A stretch of DNA of 60,815 bases from Actinobacteria bacterium casp-actino5 (GTDB lineage Bacteria; Actinomycetota; Acidimicrobiia; Acidimicrobiales; Ilumatobacteraceae). The DNA is taken from NCBI GenBank assembly GCA_001510385.1, contig LFFE01000020.1, forward strand, positions 1 through 60,815. The letters run 5' to 3'. Numbering within the stretch: position 1 is the stretch's first letter; every line of letters begins with the position of its first letter. Made by a program: the position numbers and the translations under genes. Below, piece by piece: positions 44,007-54,667 of this stretch. The notes beneath the pieces are model-generated. The model was not told the origin of the DNA and ran no database searches. It saw nothing but the letters and a program-made list of their open reading frames with translations.

Positions 44007-44198
44007 TTAGTCGCAACAAGAATCGCGCCACCCGCAGCCGCGGCATTTGAAGTGGGCATGTTCGGGGTGAAGTTCTGAACCGCAGAGTGGACATTCAGGA
44101 AATGTTCCGAATTTGGTGCGACATTCTGTGGCCGCACCGTCGGTCTGCTGGGGTTGAGATGAGGAACCCAATGTGCGGGTTTCGGTTGACATCAACAC
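44007..44198 (-). CDS. Small zinc-ribbon protein
   Basis: 63 aa. The C-terminal half reads CPLCGSELHPEHAHFKCRGCGWRDSCCD, which is a clear zinc ribbon with CxxC pairs and a CC end. The N-terminal half is polar and probably unstructured. The start could be 44198 or 44192. It lies between the MOSC gene and the gal operon. Such ribbons often bind nucleic acid or a partner protein. Confidence 0.7.
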   Translation of the reverse strand: MLMSTETRTLGSSSQPQQTDGAATECRTKFGTFPECPLCGSELHPEHAHFKCRGCGWRDSCCD

Positions 44199-44275
44199 AG
44201 GCTGGCATGGAAGACCCCTCCAACATGGGATTTCTTCTCGATTTGACCGGCGGTTGCAGACCCAGATGCTGTTTC

Positions 44276-45295
44276 TCAGTTCACGTCATCGGTGCCATCG
44301 TCGAAACGCTGAACGCCGCCCACGGGCGAAACGATCCATGCGTCGATGTCGACTCCTGGTTCACACAGCGCAACGACACAACCACCAAACCCGCCACCGG
44401 TCATCCGTGCCCCGTAGACGCCCCGGATCTGACATAACTCGTCGACCGCCGCGTTCATGGTCGGAGTCGACACGTCGAAGTTGTGGGCGAGACTGTGATG
44501 GCTTTCGACCATTATCTCGCCGGCAGCGCGGTAGTCGTGGCTTGCCAACGCCTGAGCAAAAGTTGTCACTCGTTCGTTTTCGCTAATGACATGTCGAGCA
44601 CGTGAACGCACTGTCAGATCAGTGATCTCTTCGATGTCGGCAAGATTCGCAAAAGGAAGCGGGCCGATCTCGGCCTCTGCATGTGAGCATTCGCTGACCC
44701 TTGTCGAATACTCCGAACCTTCGAGCGTTCGATGTGCAATAAACCGAACTGCAATCTTGACGTCTTCGGGTACTACAACATGATCGATCGTGAGGTCGTT
44801 GCAGTCGATGCGCGTTGCGTGGCCTGGTGTCGCGCTTGCGATGCAGAGTTGGTCCATGATGCCGGTCGGTACGCCAGTGGCGGAAACCTCTGCTCGACGG
44901 GTGAGTTGGGCGAGTTCGACAGCGCTGCCGTCGAAACCAAGGGCAACCGCAATTGCAACCATGAGCGACGCGCTCGATGAGAGACCAGCACCGATCGGCA
45001 ACGTTGTCGAGATGGTGCCAGCAATGCCGTCAACCTTCTGACGGTGTGCGAGTTCGTTGCGCACTGCGGCGACATATCGTCCCCAAGCGGGTGTGGCTTC
45101 CTGGGGGCGCGTCGGTTGAGTAGCAAAATCGACTGCGCCAGATTCGTCTTCAGACTTCAGGGTGATGCGTTGAGATGGTTCGCCTCGAATTTCCGTCCAT
45201 CGATCTATTGCCATCGGCAAGACGAGCCCGCCCGTGTAGTCGGTGTGATCTCCAATTAGGTTGACTCGCCCGGGCGCCCGGACGCAAATGCTCAC
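44276..45295 (-). CDS. galK: Galactokinase
   Basis: 339 aa of the GHMP kinase family. The signature APGRVNLIGDHTDYTGGLVLPMAIDR (about residues 7-32), the phosphate-binding loop GLSSSASLMVAIA (about 98-110) and MTGGGFGGCVVALCEPG near the C-terminus are all present. It phosphorylates galactose to galactose-1-phosphate. The GTG start overlaps the stop of galT (GTGA). It ends the lacZ-galT-galK operon. Confidence 0.95.
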   Translation of the reverse strand: MSICVRAPGRVNLIGDHTDYTGGLVLPMAIDRWTEIRGEPSQRITLKSEDESGAVDFATQPTRPQEATPAWGRYVAAVRNELAHRQKVDGIAGTISTTLPIGAGLSSSASLMVAIAVALGFDGSAVELAQLTRRAEVSATGVPTGIMDQLCIASATPGHATRIDCNDLTIDHVVVPEDVKIAVRFIAHRTLEGSEYSTRVSECSHAEAEIGPLPFANLADIEEITDLTVRSRARHVISENERVTTFAQALASHDYRAAGEIMVESHHSLAHNFDVSTPTMNAAVDELCQIRGVYGARMTGGGFGGCVVALCEPGVDIDAWIVSPVGGVQRFDDGTDDVN

Positions 45296-46140
45296 TTGAG
45301 ATCTCGCAGTTTCTGAGCAACCTCCGATGGATTCACAGGGTTGAAATACTCCTCACACGCAACCTCTGCTGCAGCGATGTATCGCTGCACGCCCCGGCTG
45401 CGCCATGGCGAGACAATTTCGATGTTGAACCAGACTGACTGGTCGTAACTGGTGGTTGACGGCGCTTGATAGATCCACATCATGTACGGAAGAGGAGCGT
45501 CATAGATGCGGTCGAGGCGTGACAGCACGTCGACAAGAACTTCTGCGAGCCCGTCCCGCTCATCACCCGACGCATCACTGATCGTTGCGAGATGGGTGGT
45601 CGGGGCGATTGACAGGGCAATCGGATACACCGAGGCAAATTGCGCCGTGACCTGCCAACCCTTGTGTTCGAGAATGAATCGATCGGTCGGCTGAGCGTCG
45701 GGTCTCCAGCCAGTTGCGAATCGACGATTTGGGCGCGGCGGCACGTGATCAAATGCATACATCTGGCCGTGTGGGTGAGAGATCGTGGCGCCAACTTCGG
45801 TACCCCGGTTTTCGAAGATGAGAACAAACTCGACATTGTCGAGTGCGGACAAAGCAGTTGTTCGATCAGCCCAAAGGTCAATGACCTGGCGGGCACCTCC
45901 TGCGCCAAGAGAAGAAAATGTCGCGTCGTGCTCTGGTGTGTAGAGAACGACCTCACATCGACCCTCTCCGAGCGCGGGCCAGCGATTAGGAAATGCCCTG
46001 ACCGAATACTGGTCTGGGGCTTCCCGCCCCCCGACACAAAACGGGCACTCATCGCTGGGGAGATTCGGTCGGTCTTGGCGTGTCGTCACGACATGAACAG
46101 GTGTCCCAAGAAATGGATCGACTCGGCGTTCACTAGTCAT
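45292..46140 (-). CDS. galT: Galactose-1-phosphate uridylyltransferase
   Basis: 282 aa, shorter than the E. coli enzyme (about 348), with a compact arrangement as in several actinobacteria. DECPFCVGGREAPD (about residues 31-44) holds the zinc-binding cysteines. VGATISHPHGQMYAFDHVPPRP contains the catalytic HPHGQ with the nucleophilic histidine. It exchanges uridylyl between UDP-glucose and galactose-1-phosphate. It is separated by 54 bp from lacZ and coupled by GTGA to galK. Confidence 0.93.
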   Translation of the reverse strand: MTSERRVDPFLGTPVHVVTTRQDRPNLPSDECPFCVGGREAPDQYSVRAFPNRWPALGEGRCEVVLYTPEHDATFSSLGAGGARQVIDLWADRTTALSALDNVEFVLIFENRGTEVGATISHPHGQMYAFDHVPPRPNRRFATGWRPDAQPTDRFILEHKGWQVTAQFASVYPIALSIAPTTHLATISDASGDERDGLAEVLVDVLSRLDRIYDAPLPYMMWIYQAPSTTSYDQSVWFNIEIVSPWRSRGVQRYIAAAEVACEEYFNPVNPSEVAQKLRDLK

Positions 46141-46194
46141 TGCACATCACAGTAGGGGCGCGGGGCAGAGTTCTCCGACTCATTGATGTGTGGT

Positions 46195-49341
<3,147 letters not shown>

Positions 49342-49358
49342 TCACTGAAAGCAGCGGT

Positions 49359-49670
49359 TTAGATGGCGTTGTAGACGAAGCGCGTGCCGCAATTTTTGAT
49401 GTCTGGGTACGCAGCAGCGACCGTCGCCATCATGTTTTCGAACCATTCGCTGTTCATCATCGCATCGGTGAATGCTCCGCATGCTTCAAAGGAATCGAAA
49501 TCGATCATGTATTCAACTCTGTCCATGTCGCCGCCCGCGAAAGAACGCATAAGGCGCGGGTTTCTCGCTCCAAGGCTTTCATGGACTGGTGCGGCAGCTT
49601 TTGAACCTGCGACGACTCCTTCTAGGGCTGCCGGTGTGCCTTCCCATGTGGTGATTGCTGTGACAAGCAT
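49359..49670 (-). CDS. Small ABM/NIPSNAP-like protein of unknown function
   Basis: 103 aa from the ATG at 49670. It reads MLVTAITTWEGTPAALEGVVAGSKAAAP, then RSFAGGDMDRVEYMIDFDSFEACGAFTDAM, which is the alternation of a ferredoxin-like dimeric alpha/beta barrel, as in ABM or NIPSNAP families. GGAACACATG surrounds the start (weak GGGGGA site). It lies upstream of lacZ on the same strand with a 107-bp gap holding the tandem repeats. No catalytic residue can be named. Confidence 0.7.
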   Translation of the reverse strand: MLVTAITTWEGTPAALEGVVAGSKAAAPVHESLGARNPRLMRSFAGGDMDRVEYMIDFDSFEACGAFTDAMMNSEWFENMMATVAAAYPDIKNCGTRFVYNAI

Positions 49671-49749
49671 GTGTTCCCCCTTTATGTGCCTGTGCTCATT
49701 CACAGTATCTTGCAGGCGACCAGCGAAGCGAGGCGGTGACGTTCTTGGC

Positions 49750-50049
49750 GTGCCGAGCTCTCGCCCGCGTTATCTGCGTTCCATTCCATTAAATGACCCT
49801 GACTTCACGCGCCTGTATGGCTTACGCGAAGACACCGAATCGATGCACAACGACTACAAGTCACGACTAACGAATAGGCGAGCAGGAAGTGTTGGGTTAG
49901 CGAGACGTGAGATGGACCTACGCGGATATCAGATGCACCAGATGGTGGTGGCATTGATGGCTTGGAAGATCCGCACTGGGGGAGACACGAGCGAGTTCCT
50001 TGGGCAATGGGAACCTCCCGAACGAGCCCGACGGCGAAAAGCCGCTTAA
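49750..50049 (+). pseudogene. C-terminal fragment of a DDE-type transposase-like protein
   Basis: About 99 codons from a GTG. The sequence DFTRLYGLREDTESMHNDYKSRL followed by RRAGSVGLARREMDLRGYQMHQMVVALMAWK resembles the C-terminal catalytic region of actinobacterial transposase-like proteins (pattern RxDxES... plus SVG...LDL.G). The N-terminal three quarters, inverted repeats and target duplication are not seen. It is probably the remnant of a mobile element near the tRNA insertion hot spot. Confidence 0.5.
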
Positions 50050-50240
50050 CTCCTATTTGTATAGACAAGAGCTCTGGCTCGTTGACGCCCTAAATGCGCT
50101 TTCACAGGTCAATCAGTGCCCGTAAACATGAACAGCGGAATCTGAGGGCAGTATTCCTTCTGAAGTTGCGCTGCACTAGCCTTATCTACAGTGATGCAAC
50201 ATGTGGCGGCGAATTTCGCACCACGTTTCGGGCCATCCCC
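50050..50240. other. Gap between transposase remnant and tRNA-Arg
   Basis: No convincing gene. Frames that cross this stretch continue into the tRNA antisense and carry no domains. I see no clear promoter for the tRNA. Confidence 0.5.
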
Positions 50241-50316
50241 GCCCCCGTAGCTCAGTGGATAGAGCAACGGTTTCCTAAACCGCAGGTCGCAGGTTCGAGT
50301 CCTGCCGGGGGCGCCA
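50241..50316 (+). tRNA. tRNA-Arg (anticodon CCU)
   Basis: A full cloverleaf of 76 nt including encoded CCA: acceptor GCCCCCG/CGGGGGC, D-arm GCTC...GAGC, anticodon loop TTCCTAA with CCT, T-arm GCAGG/CCTGC with TTCGAGT loop. It reads AGG codons, rare in many actinobacteria. The 3' half is the attachment core of the element inserted downstream, and the tRNA stays intact. Confidence 0.96.
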
Positions 50317-50318
50317 AT
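50271..50318 (+). repeat. attL: left copy of 48-bp attachment core
   Basis: The 48 bp from the anticodon-loop side to two bases past the CCA end are identical to 60717-60764. Recombination between the copies would excise about 10.4 kb and leave the tRNA whole. Confidence 0.92.
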
Positions 50319-50365
50319 GTTTTCAACGGTTGCAGGGTTATGGGCCTCGATCCCTGCCTCGATTT

Positions 50366-50385
50366 GTGCACTTTCTATGCACATG
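50366..50385 (+). promoter_or_regulatory. Putative left arm-type integrase site
   Basis: GTGCACTTTCTATGCACATG lies 47 bp inside attL. The right end has a 20-bp match with three changes at 60594-60613, in the same orientation. Each carries GTGCAC-type half sites. A paired inner position at both ends fits integrase arm sites in the circular form. Confidence 0.55.
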
Positions 50386-50395
50386 GCACTCGTCA

Positions 50396-51484
50396 TCATG
50401 CGGTCCGCTCCGCCGTTGAGTCGGCTCCTTGGCGCTTGAGGTAGGCGCTCATCGCTCCTGCTGTGAGCATGACGTCCTCGGTGCGTGCAGCGGCGTAATG
50501 GGTCAGGGTCGTCTGTGATGACGCATGCCCCATCCGGTTCTGGACAGCCTTGAGGTTGTGGCCCCCAGTGATCAGCATGGTGGCGTGTGTCCGCCGCAGT
50601 GTGTGGATGGTGACGTCAGTGAGTCTCGCACGGCGGACGGCAGGCATGAAGACCCGCGACCTGAAGTTGGCGTAGTGAAGCCGGTGGCCGTCTGGGCTTG
50701 TGAATAATGGACCGTCTATGGCGCCGCTTCTACCTGTGGCGAGGAGATGCTTTGTGATGATCGCCGCCTCGCCAGGGTCGAGTGTGATGGTCCGGTTACC
50801 GGCGTCTGTCTTGCTGTTCACCACCTTGATGGTGTGGTCGCGTGCGCTGAAGTGCTCAACATTCATCGCCTCGATCTCTGCCCAACGGCACCCTGTTGCA
50901 AGGAATATCTCGATGATGGGGGCGTAGTCGTCCCCGGCAGCCTCGATGAGAGCGAGGCATTCCTCAGGTGAAAGCGCGCGAACCTCTTTTCGTTGCGCCT
51001 TTGGTAGCGACAGTCCCTTGGCGGGGTTCTTGACAAGCGTGTCGTTCTTCACCGCTAGATCAAGAATTGAGGAGAGGATTTGTGCGTGTTGCTTGATCGT
51101 GTGTGATTTGAGTCCTGCTGCCGACCACTGTTTGACGAGGTTCTGCAGAGTTGCATGACGAATGTTGTCGAGTGTCATTGCGCCGAGTGGTGGCAGAAGG
51201 TGCTTGGCGAGAATCCCATCACGCCGTAGTGCAGTTTTCGGCCGGTGATGGCGACTCGCAACCCACTCGTTGGCGAGTTCAGCGAAGGTCACCGCACTCG
51301 CCCGCTTGCTGGGGAGTGCTCCGTGGCTGCGTGCCACGTCGATTTCGCTTTTGAAGGCTCGGGCATCTGTCAGCAAACGGAAGGTTCGTGACGTCTGCCT
51401 GCCAACGCCATCCCGATACCGGACCTTGTATGACCGGCCCTTTTTGCCCGCGATGACTTCGATGCCTGGGTATTTGGATTTCAT
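50396..51484 (-). CDS. Tyrosine integrase of the tRNA-Arg element
   Basis: 362 aa. An N-terminal AP2-like arm-binding region (about 1-60) is followed by a SAM-like core-binding domain (about 65-160) and the catalytic domain. Active residues are GCRWAEI (Arg200), HTLRRTHA (His294, Arg297), MGH (His320) and THYAA (Tyr330). The ATG at 51484 overlaps the excisionase stop (ATGA), so this start is chosen over an upstream one at 51502. It recombines attP with the tRNA-Arg 3' end. Confidence 0.94.
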   Translation of the reverse strand: MKSKYPGIEVIAGKKGRSYKVRYRDGVGRQTSRTFRLLTDARAFKSEIDVARSHGALPSKRASAVTFAELANEWVASRHHRPKTALRRDGILAKHLLPPLGAMTLDNIRHATLQNLVKQWSAAGLKSHTIKQHAQILSSILDLAVKNDTLVKNPAKGLSLPKAQRKEVRALSPEECLALIEAAGDDYAPIIEIFLATGCRWAEIEAMNVEHFSARDHTIKVVNSKTDAGNRTITLDPGEAAIITKHLLATGRSGAIDGPLFTSPDGHRLHYANFRSRVFMPAVRRARLTDVTIHTLRRTHATMLITGGHNLKAVQNRMGHASSQTTLTHYAAARTEDVMLTAGAMSAYLKRQGADSTAERTA

Positions 51485-51705
51485 ACCGCAGGGCCCTTGC
51501 AATTTCGGGCGGCCTCGATGAATGCATCGAGATCGTCAATGTGGTACCTCGCATCACTAGAGATGTAAGTCGCTTTGATGCGTCCTTCCCGGCGGTACCT
51601 GTTCACGGTTGAGATTCCGATCGACAGATACTCAGCGGCCTGCTCTGCTGTGAGCAATGGTGAGCGAATAGGTTGCGCGCTATTCGTGGGGGTGTTGTTG
51701 TTCAT
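51481..51705 (-). CDS. Excisionase-like MerR-family helix-turn-helix protein
   Basis: 74 aa. LLTAEQAAEYLSIGISTVNRYRREGRIKATYISSDARYHIDDLDAFIEAARN (about residues 17-68) is the typical winged helix of excisionase/MerR-like DNA-binding proteins with the R-Y-H-I-x-D-L-D wing. It is likely the directionality factor that promotes excision. ATGA overlaps link it to the HTH gene upstream and the integrase downstream. Confidence 0.85.
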   Translation of the reverse strand: MNNNTPTNSAQPIRSPLLTAEQAAEYLSIGISTVNRYRREGRIKATYISSDARYHIDDLDAFIEAARNCKGPAV

Positions 51706-52211
51706 CCGTTTGCCTCCTTGCGGTTTGCAGGGGGGATGTACCCCTTTTTGCGGGCCGCCACGATTCGTTTTGTGGCGGTTGATAGAGACAGGCCAAGAGC
51801 CTCGGCAACGGTCTTCTGGACCGGTTGCCGTGCGTTGAGGGCTGCCATGTAGATGTCTGCAACTCGGCGGAGTTCTTCGTCGCTATGCCGCCGTCCGGAG
51901 TGGGGCGCTGAGGCGCTGTCTGCGGTCAGCGTTGCGAGGTGGGTTGCCTCACCAGCAAGGGCCTCCCGTTCCCATTCAGCGATGGGCATGTCCCGGAGGA
52001 TCGTCTGGGTCAGTGCGTACCCGCTCGAGACAGGCGCCACCGAGAGGTTGGTTAGCGAGAGTCGCCCATCAACGTTGTCAACCGTGAACGAGACGCTCCA
52101 TTCGTGGCCATCTTTGCTGGCCCACCTGACGCGGTGTTCAAAGCCTCTGTAAGCCCCCCCATAGTACTCGGAGGGGTATGTCGGTGTCGGTTCGTTCGCC
52201 TTATTTGGCAT
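51702..52211 (-). CDS. Small DNA-binding regulator of the integration operon
   Basis: About 169 aa from the ATG at 52211. The C-terminal half contains DEELRRVADIYMAALNARQPVQKTVAEALGLSLSTATKRIVAARKKGYI (about residues 110-158), a helix-turn-helix of the sigma-like/RHH-unrelated type with a basic tail. The N-terminal half is a beta-rich domain (YYGGAYRGFEHRVRWASKDGHEWSVSF) of unknown type. The start is placed 6 bases after a -10 box, so the mRNA would be leaderless. A 12-bp palindrome in its promoter suggests autoregulation. The first gene of the integrase operon. Confidence 0.75.
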   Translation of the reverse strand: MPNKANEPTPTYPSEYYGGAYRGFEHRVRWASKDGHEWSVSFTVDNVDGRLSLTNLSVAPVSSGYALTQTILRDMPIAEWEREALAGEATHLATLTADSASAPHSGRRHSDEELRRVADIYMAALNARQPVQKTVAEALGLSLSTATKRIVAARKKGYIPPANRKEANG

Positions 52212-52217
52212 ATCAAA

Positions 52218-52247
52218 AGTATGGCATGCCATTCAATGCGCTGTCAA
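52218..52247 (-). promoter_or_regulatory. Leaderless promoter of the regulator-excisionase-integrase operon
   Basis: On the minus strand TTGACA (52242-52247) is followed after 18 bp by CATACT (52218-52223). The ATG at 52211 lies 6 bases downstream, matching a transcript that starts at or next to the start codon. Confidence 0.65.
52221..52232. promoter_or_regulatory. 12-bp palindromic operator
   Basis: ATGGCATGCCAT is a perfect palindrome that overlaps the -10 box and the spacer. A dimer bound here would block the promoter. Autorepression by the HTH product is the simple reading. Confidence 0.55.
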
Positions 52248-52262
52248 GGACCCCGGGGTTCC

Positions 52263-53183
52263 TTAGCGCTGGGTGTGTTGCTTCACGTATTGCACTCGGA
52301 GGTCGTGTAGCCGTTGGTTGTTGAGGCGGGGCACGCGCCAGGTCTCCCAGCCGTCGGCGGAGACCACGTCAGCAGCATGAATCGCTGCCACAGATGGCGA
52401 GTTCCATACGGTGCCGTCGGCGATAGTGAACGTCCCATCTGCGTTGACCGTTGCCTCGTGGCTCTCCCCGAGGCGGGGCCGGGTCCACACCACTCTTTCG
52501 CCATCGAGAACGACCCCATCGGCGATCAGGTCGCTGATGGCCACCCGTTGACCGTTAATAGTGATCGGGGGCTTCTTACTGCTGGTGCCGCCGTCAGGGT
52601 CATCTTTGAGCGTCGGCTCGTGTTCTATGTCGATGTTGATGATCTGGGTGCCTGATGGGTCGTTGTAGATCGTCACGGGGACGACCGCTACCGGCAGACC
52701 GTTCTCTTCGAGGAAGTCCAGCGCTGACCGTGTCCGCCCTTGAAAGTCACGAGCGATCAGGTACAAACGCGGCGGAGCAGTGATCGTCACCGGTGTCGTG
52801 CTGTCAGTGAATTCCATCCAGTCTCCGAAGAAAGCATCAGGGCCCTGGTGGTTCGGACGGATGTTGTAGAGCGAGGCGATCTCGTCAAGGTTGGTGAGTC
52901 TTGCCCAGCCCGCGTACTCGAGTACCTGTGCGAGTTGTCCGCGATCGACATCGCGTTTGACCTCGATGATGACGACCTGCCCCGAGGACGTAAGGGCAAC
53001 GATGTCGGGGATGCCGCCACCTGGGATGCGCGGCTGACGTGCCACAGGGAACAATGCCTCGCCGGTGAATGCCTCGAGATCAGCCCATGCCATGTCCTCG
53101 ATCTGCTTCTCGTACAGGTCGGCTCCCGGTGCGAGTCGTTTGAACGGGACCAACGTTCCGTCTTTCATCTGGTAGATCGGCAT
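52263..53183 (-). CDS. PD-(D/E)XK nuclease-like protein with C-terminal RAMA domain
   Basis: 306 aa. The nuclease core has Asp60 in IPDIVAL and Glu74-x-Lys76 in VVIIEVKRD, spaced as in PD-(D/E)XK enzymes, with a downstream QLAQVLEYAGWA helix. The C-terminal 100 residues (ISDLIADGVVLDGERVVW, then HEATVNADGTFTIADGTVWNSPSVAAI and WETWRVPRL) match the RAMA domain, which accompanies restriction enzymes and methylases and is thought to read DNA. It ends the hsdR-hsdS-hsdM operon (8-bp gap). It may be a modification-dependent accessory nuclease of the restriction system. Confidence 0.78.
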   Translation of the reverse strand: MPIYQMKDGTLVPFKRLAPGADLYEKQIEDMAWADLEAFTGEALFPVARQPRIPGGGIPDIVALTSSGQVVIIEVKRDVDRGQLAQVLEYAGWARLTNLDEIASLYNIRPNHQGPDAFFGDWMEFTDSTTPVTITAPPRLYLIARDFQGRTRSALDFLEENGLPVAVVPVTIYNDPSGTQIINIDIEHEPTLKDDPDGGTSSKKPPITINGQRVAISDLIADGVVLDGERVVWTRPRLGESHEATVNADGTFTIADGTVWNSPSVAAIHAADVVSADGWETWRVPRLNNQRLHDLRVQYVKQHTQR

Positions 53184-53191
53184 TGTGACTC

Positions 53192-54667
53192 CTATTCCAG
53201 TAGGCCGGTCAGGTCGGCGGCGATAGCGGTGATCTCAAGCAGTGCGGTTTGGAGTTCCTCAGCGATCTGGTCTGCGATCACGTCGGGGGCCGGGAGGTCG
53301 GCGGCATCTTCGATCGAGTCGTCTTTCAGCCAAATGATGTCGAGATTGGCTTTGTCGCGTGCGATCAGTTCGTCGTAGGTGAACGACTTGAATCGTTCTG
53401 ACTCTTGGCGTTCGCTTCTTGGTTCGCCGGGCTTGTAGGCGTCGACGAACTCTTGGAGATGTCCACGGGTGAGAGTGTTCGTCTTCATCGTGAAGTGCAC
53501 GTTGGTCCTGAAGTCGTACACCCATAACCGCTCCGTCCACGGCCGTTCCCCAGCGGGACGCTTGTCGAAGAACACCACGTTGGCCTTGACGCCCCCGGCG
53601 TAGAAGATCCCGGTCGGCAGCCGCAACAGCGTGTGCACATCGAACTCTTTGAGCAGCCGCTTGCGCAGCGTCTCACCAGCACCACCCTCGAACAACACGT
53701 TGTCGGGCAACACGACCGCTGCACGACCGTTGATGTCCAGAATCGTCTTGATGTGCTGGACGAAGTTCAACTGCTTGTTCGACGTCGTCACCCAGAAGTC
53801 GTCCCGGACGATCTCCAGTGTCTCACGGGATTCTCGACCGTCATCCCCGATCACACGCACCGACGACTTCGTGCCGAACGGCGGGTTCGCCAACACCACC
53901 GACCAGCGCCGCCCCGGGTCCGACGTCAGAGCATCACGCACCTCGATCGGACTGTCACCGTTCGGGGTGCCCATCCCGTGCAACAACATGTTCATCGCCG
54001 CCAGACGCGCCGTGCCATCAACAAGTTCGACACCGTGCACGAACCTGTCCCGCAGATGCTCCCGCTGGACCTGTGTCAGATCCCCAGCATTCTTGGCCAC
54101 GTGCTCATACGCAGCCAGCAAGAAGCCACCCGTCCCGCACGCCGGATCGACCACCGTGTCGTTGATAGTGGGCTGCACACAGTCAACCATCGCCTCGATG
54201 AGGGGGCGGGGCGTGAAGTACTGTCCAGCGCCCGACTTCACATCGGACGCCCCCTTTTGAAGTAGCCCCTCGTAGGCGTCACCTTTGATGTCGACCCCGG
54301 TCGCTGACCAGTTCTCCCGATCAATGAAGTCCACAATCAGACGCTTCAACTTCGCTGCATCCTGGATCTTGTTCTGCGCCTTACGGAAGATCACCCCCAG
54401 CATGCCCGGCTGACGTGACAACTGATCCAGCATCTCCCGATAGGTGCGCTCAAGATCGTCCCCATCAGCATCGAGAAGGATCTGCCACGAACACTCCGCA
54501 GGCACGATCTGCTCAGGATTCAACGGCCGGGTCGCACGCTCATGCGCCATCTTCAAAAACAACAGATACGTGAGTTGCTCCGTGTAGTCGATCGTCGACA
54601 CACCATCGTCACGCAACAGGTGGCAGTAGTTCCATAACTTGTCGACCAACGCCTTCGTGTCAGCCAC
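53192..54667 (-). CDS. hsdM: Type I restriction-modification methyltransferase subunit
   Basis: 491 aa from a GTG that overlaps the end of hsdS by 8 bp. An N-terminal HsdM_N helical domain (about residues 5-135) is followed by QYFTPRPLIEAMVDC, the SAM loop DPACGTGGF (174-182) and the catalytic NPPF (261-264) of N6-adenine methylases. It methylates host sites and forms the core of the restriction complex. Complete and of normal length. Confidence 0.95.
   Translation of the reverse strand: MADTKALVDKLWNYCHLLRDDGVSTIDYTEQLTYLLFLKMAHERATRPLNPEQIVPAECSWQILLDADGDDLERTYREMLDQLSRQPGMLGVIFRKAQNKIQDAAKLKRLIVDFIDRENWSATGVDIKGDAYEGLLQKGASDVKSGAGQYFTPRPLIEAMVDCVQPTINDTVVDPACGTGGFLLAAYEHVAKNAGDLTQVQREHLRDRFVHGVELVDGTARLAAMNMLLHGMGTPNGDSPIEVRDALTSDPGRRWSVVLANPPFGTKSSVRVIGDDGRESRETLEIVRDDFWVTTSNKQLNFVQHIKTILDINGRAAVVLPDNVLFEGGAGETLRKRLLKEFDVHTLLRLPTGIFYAGGVKANVVFFDKRPAGERPWTERLWVYDFRTNVHFTMKTNTLTRGHLQEFVDAYKPGEPRSERQESERFKSFTYDELIARDKANLDIIWLKDDSIEDAADLPAPDVIADQIAEELQTALLEITAIAADLTGLLE

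Noticed and set aside
50109-50399. Open frame on the minus strand covering the tRNA, reading CDLRFRKPLLYPLSYGG
   Set aside because: This is the antisense translation of a tRNA gene, a known source of false proteins.
53631-54260. Two long plus-strand frames within hsdM
   Set aside because: They are shadows of the real gene, without domains.
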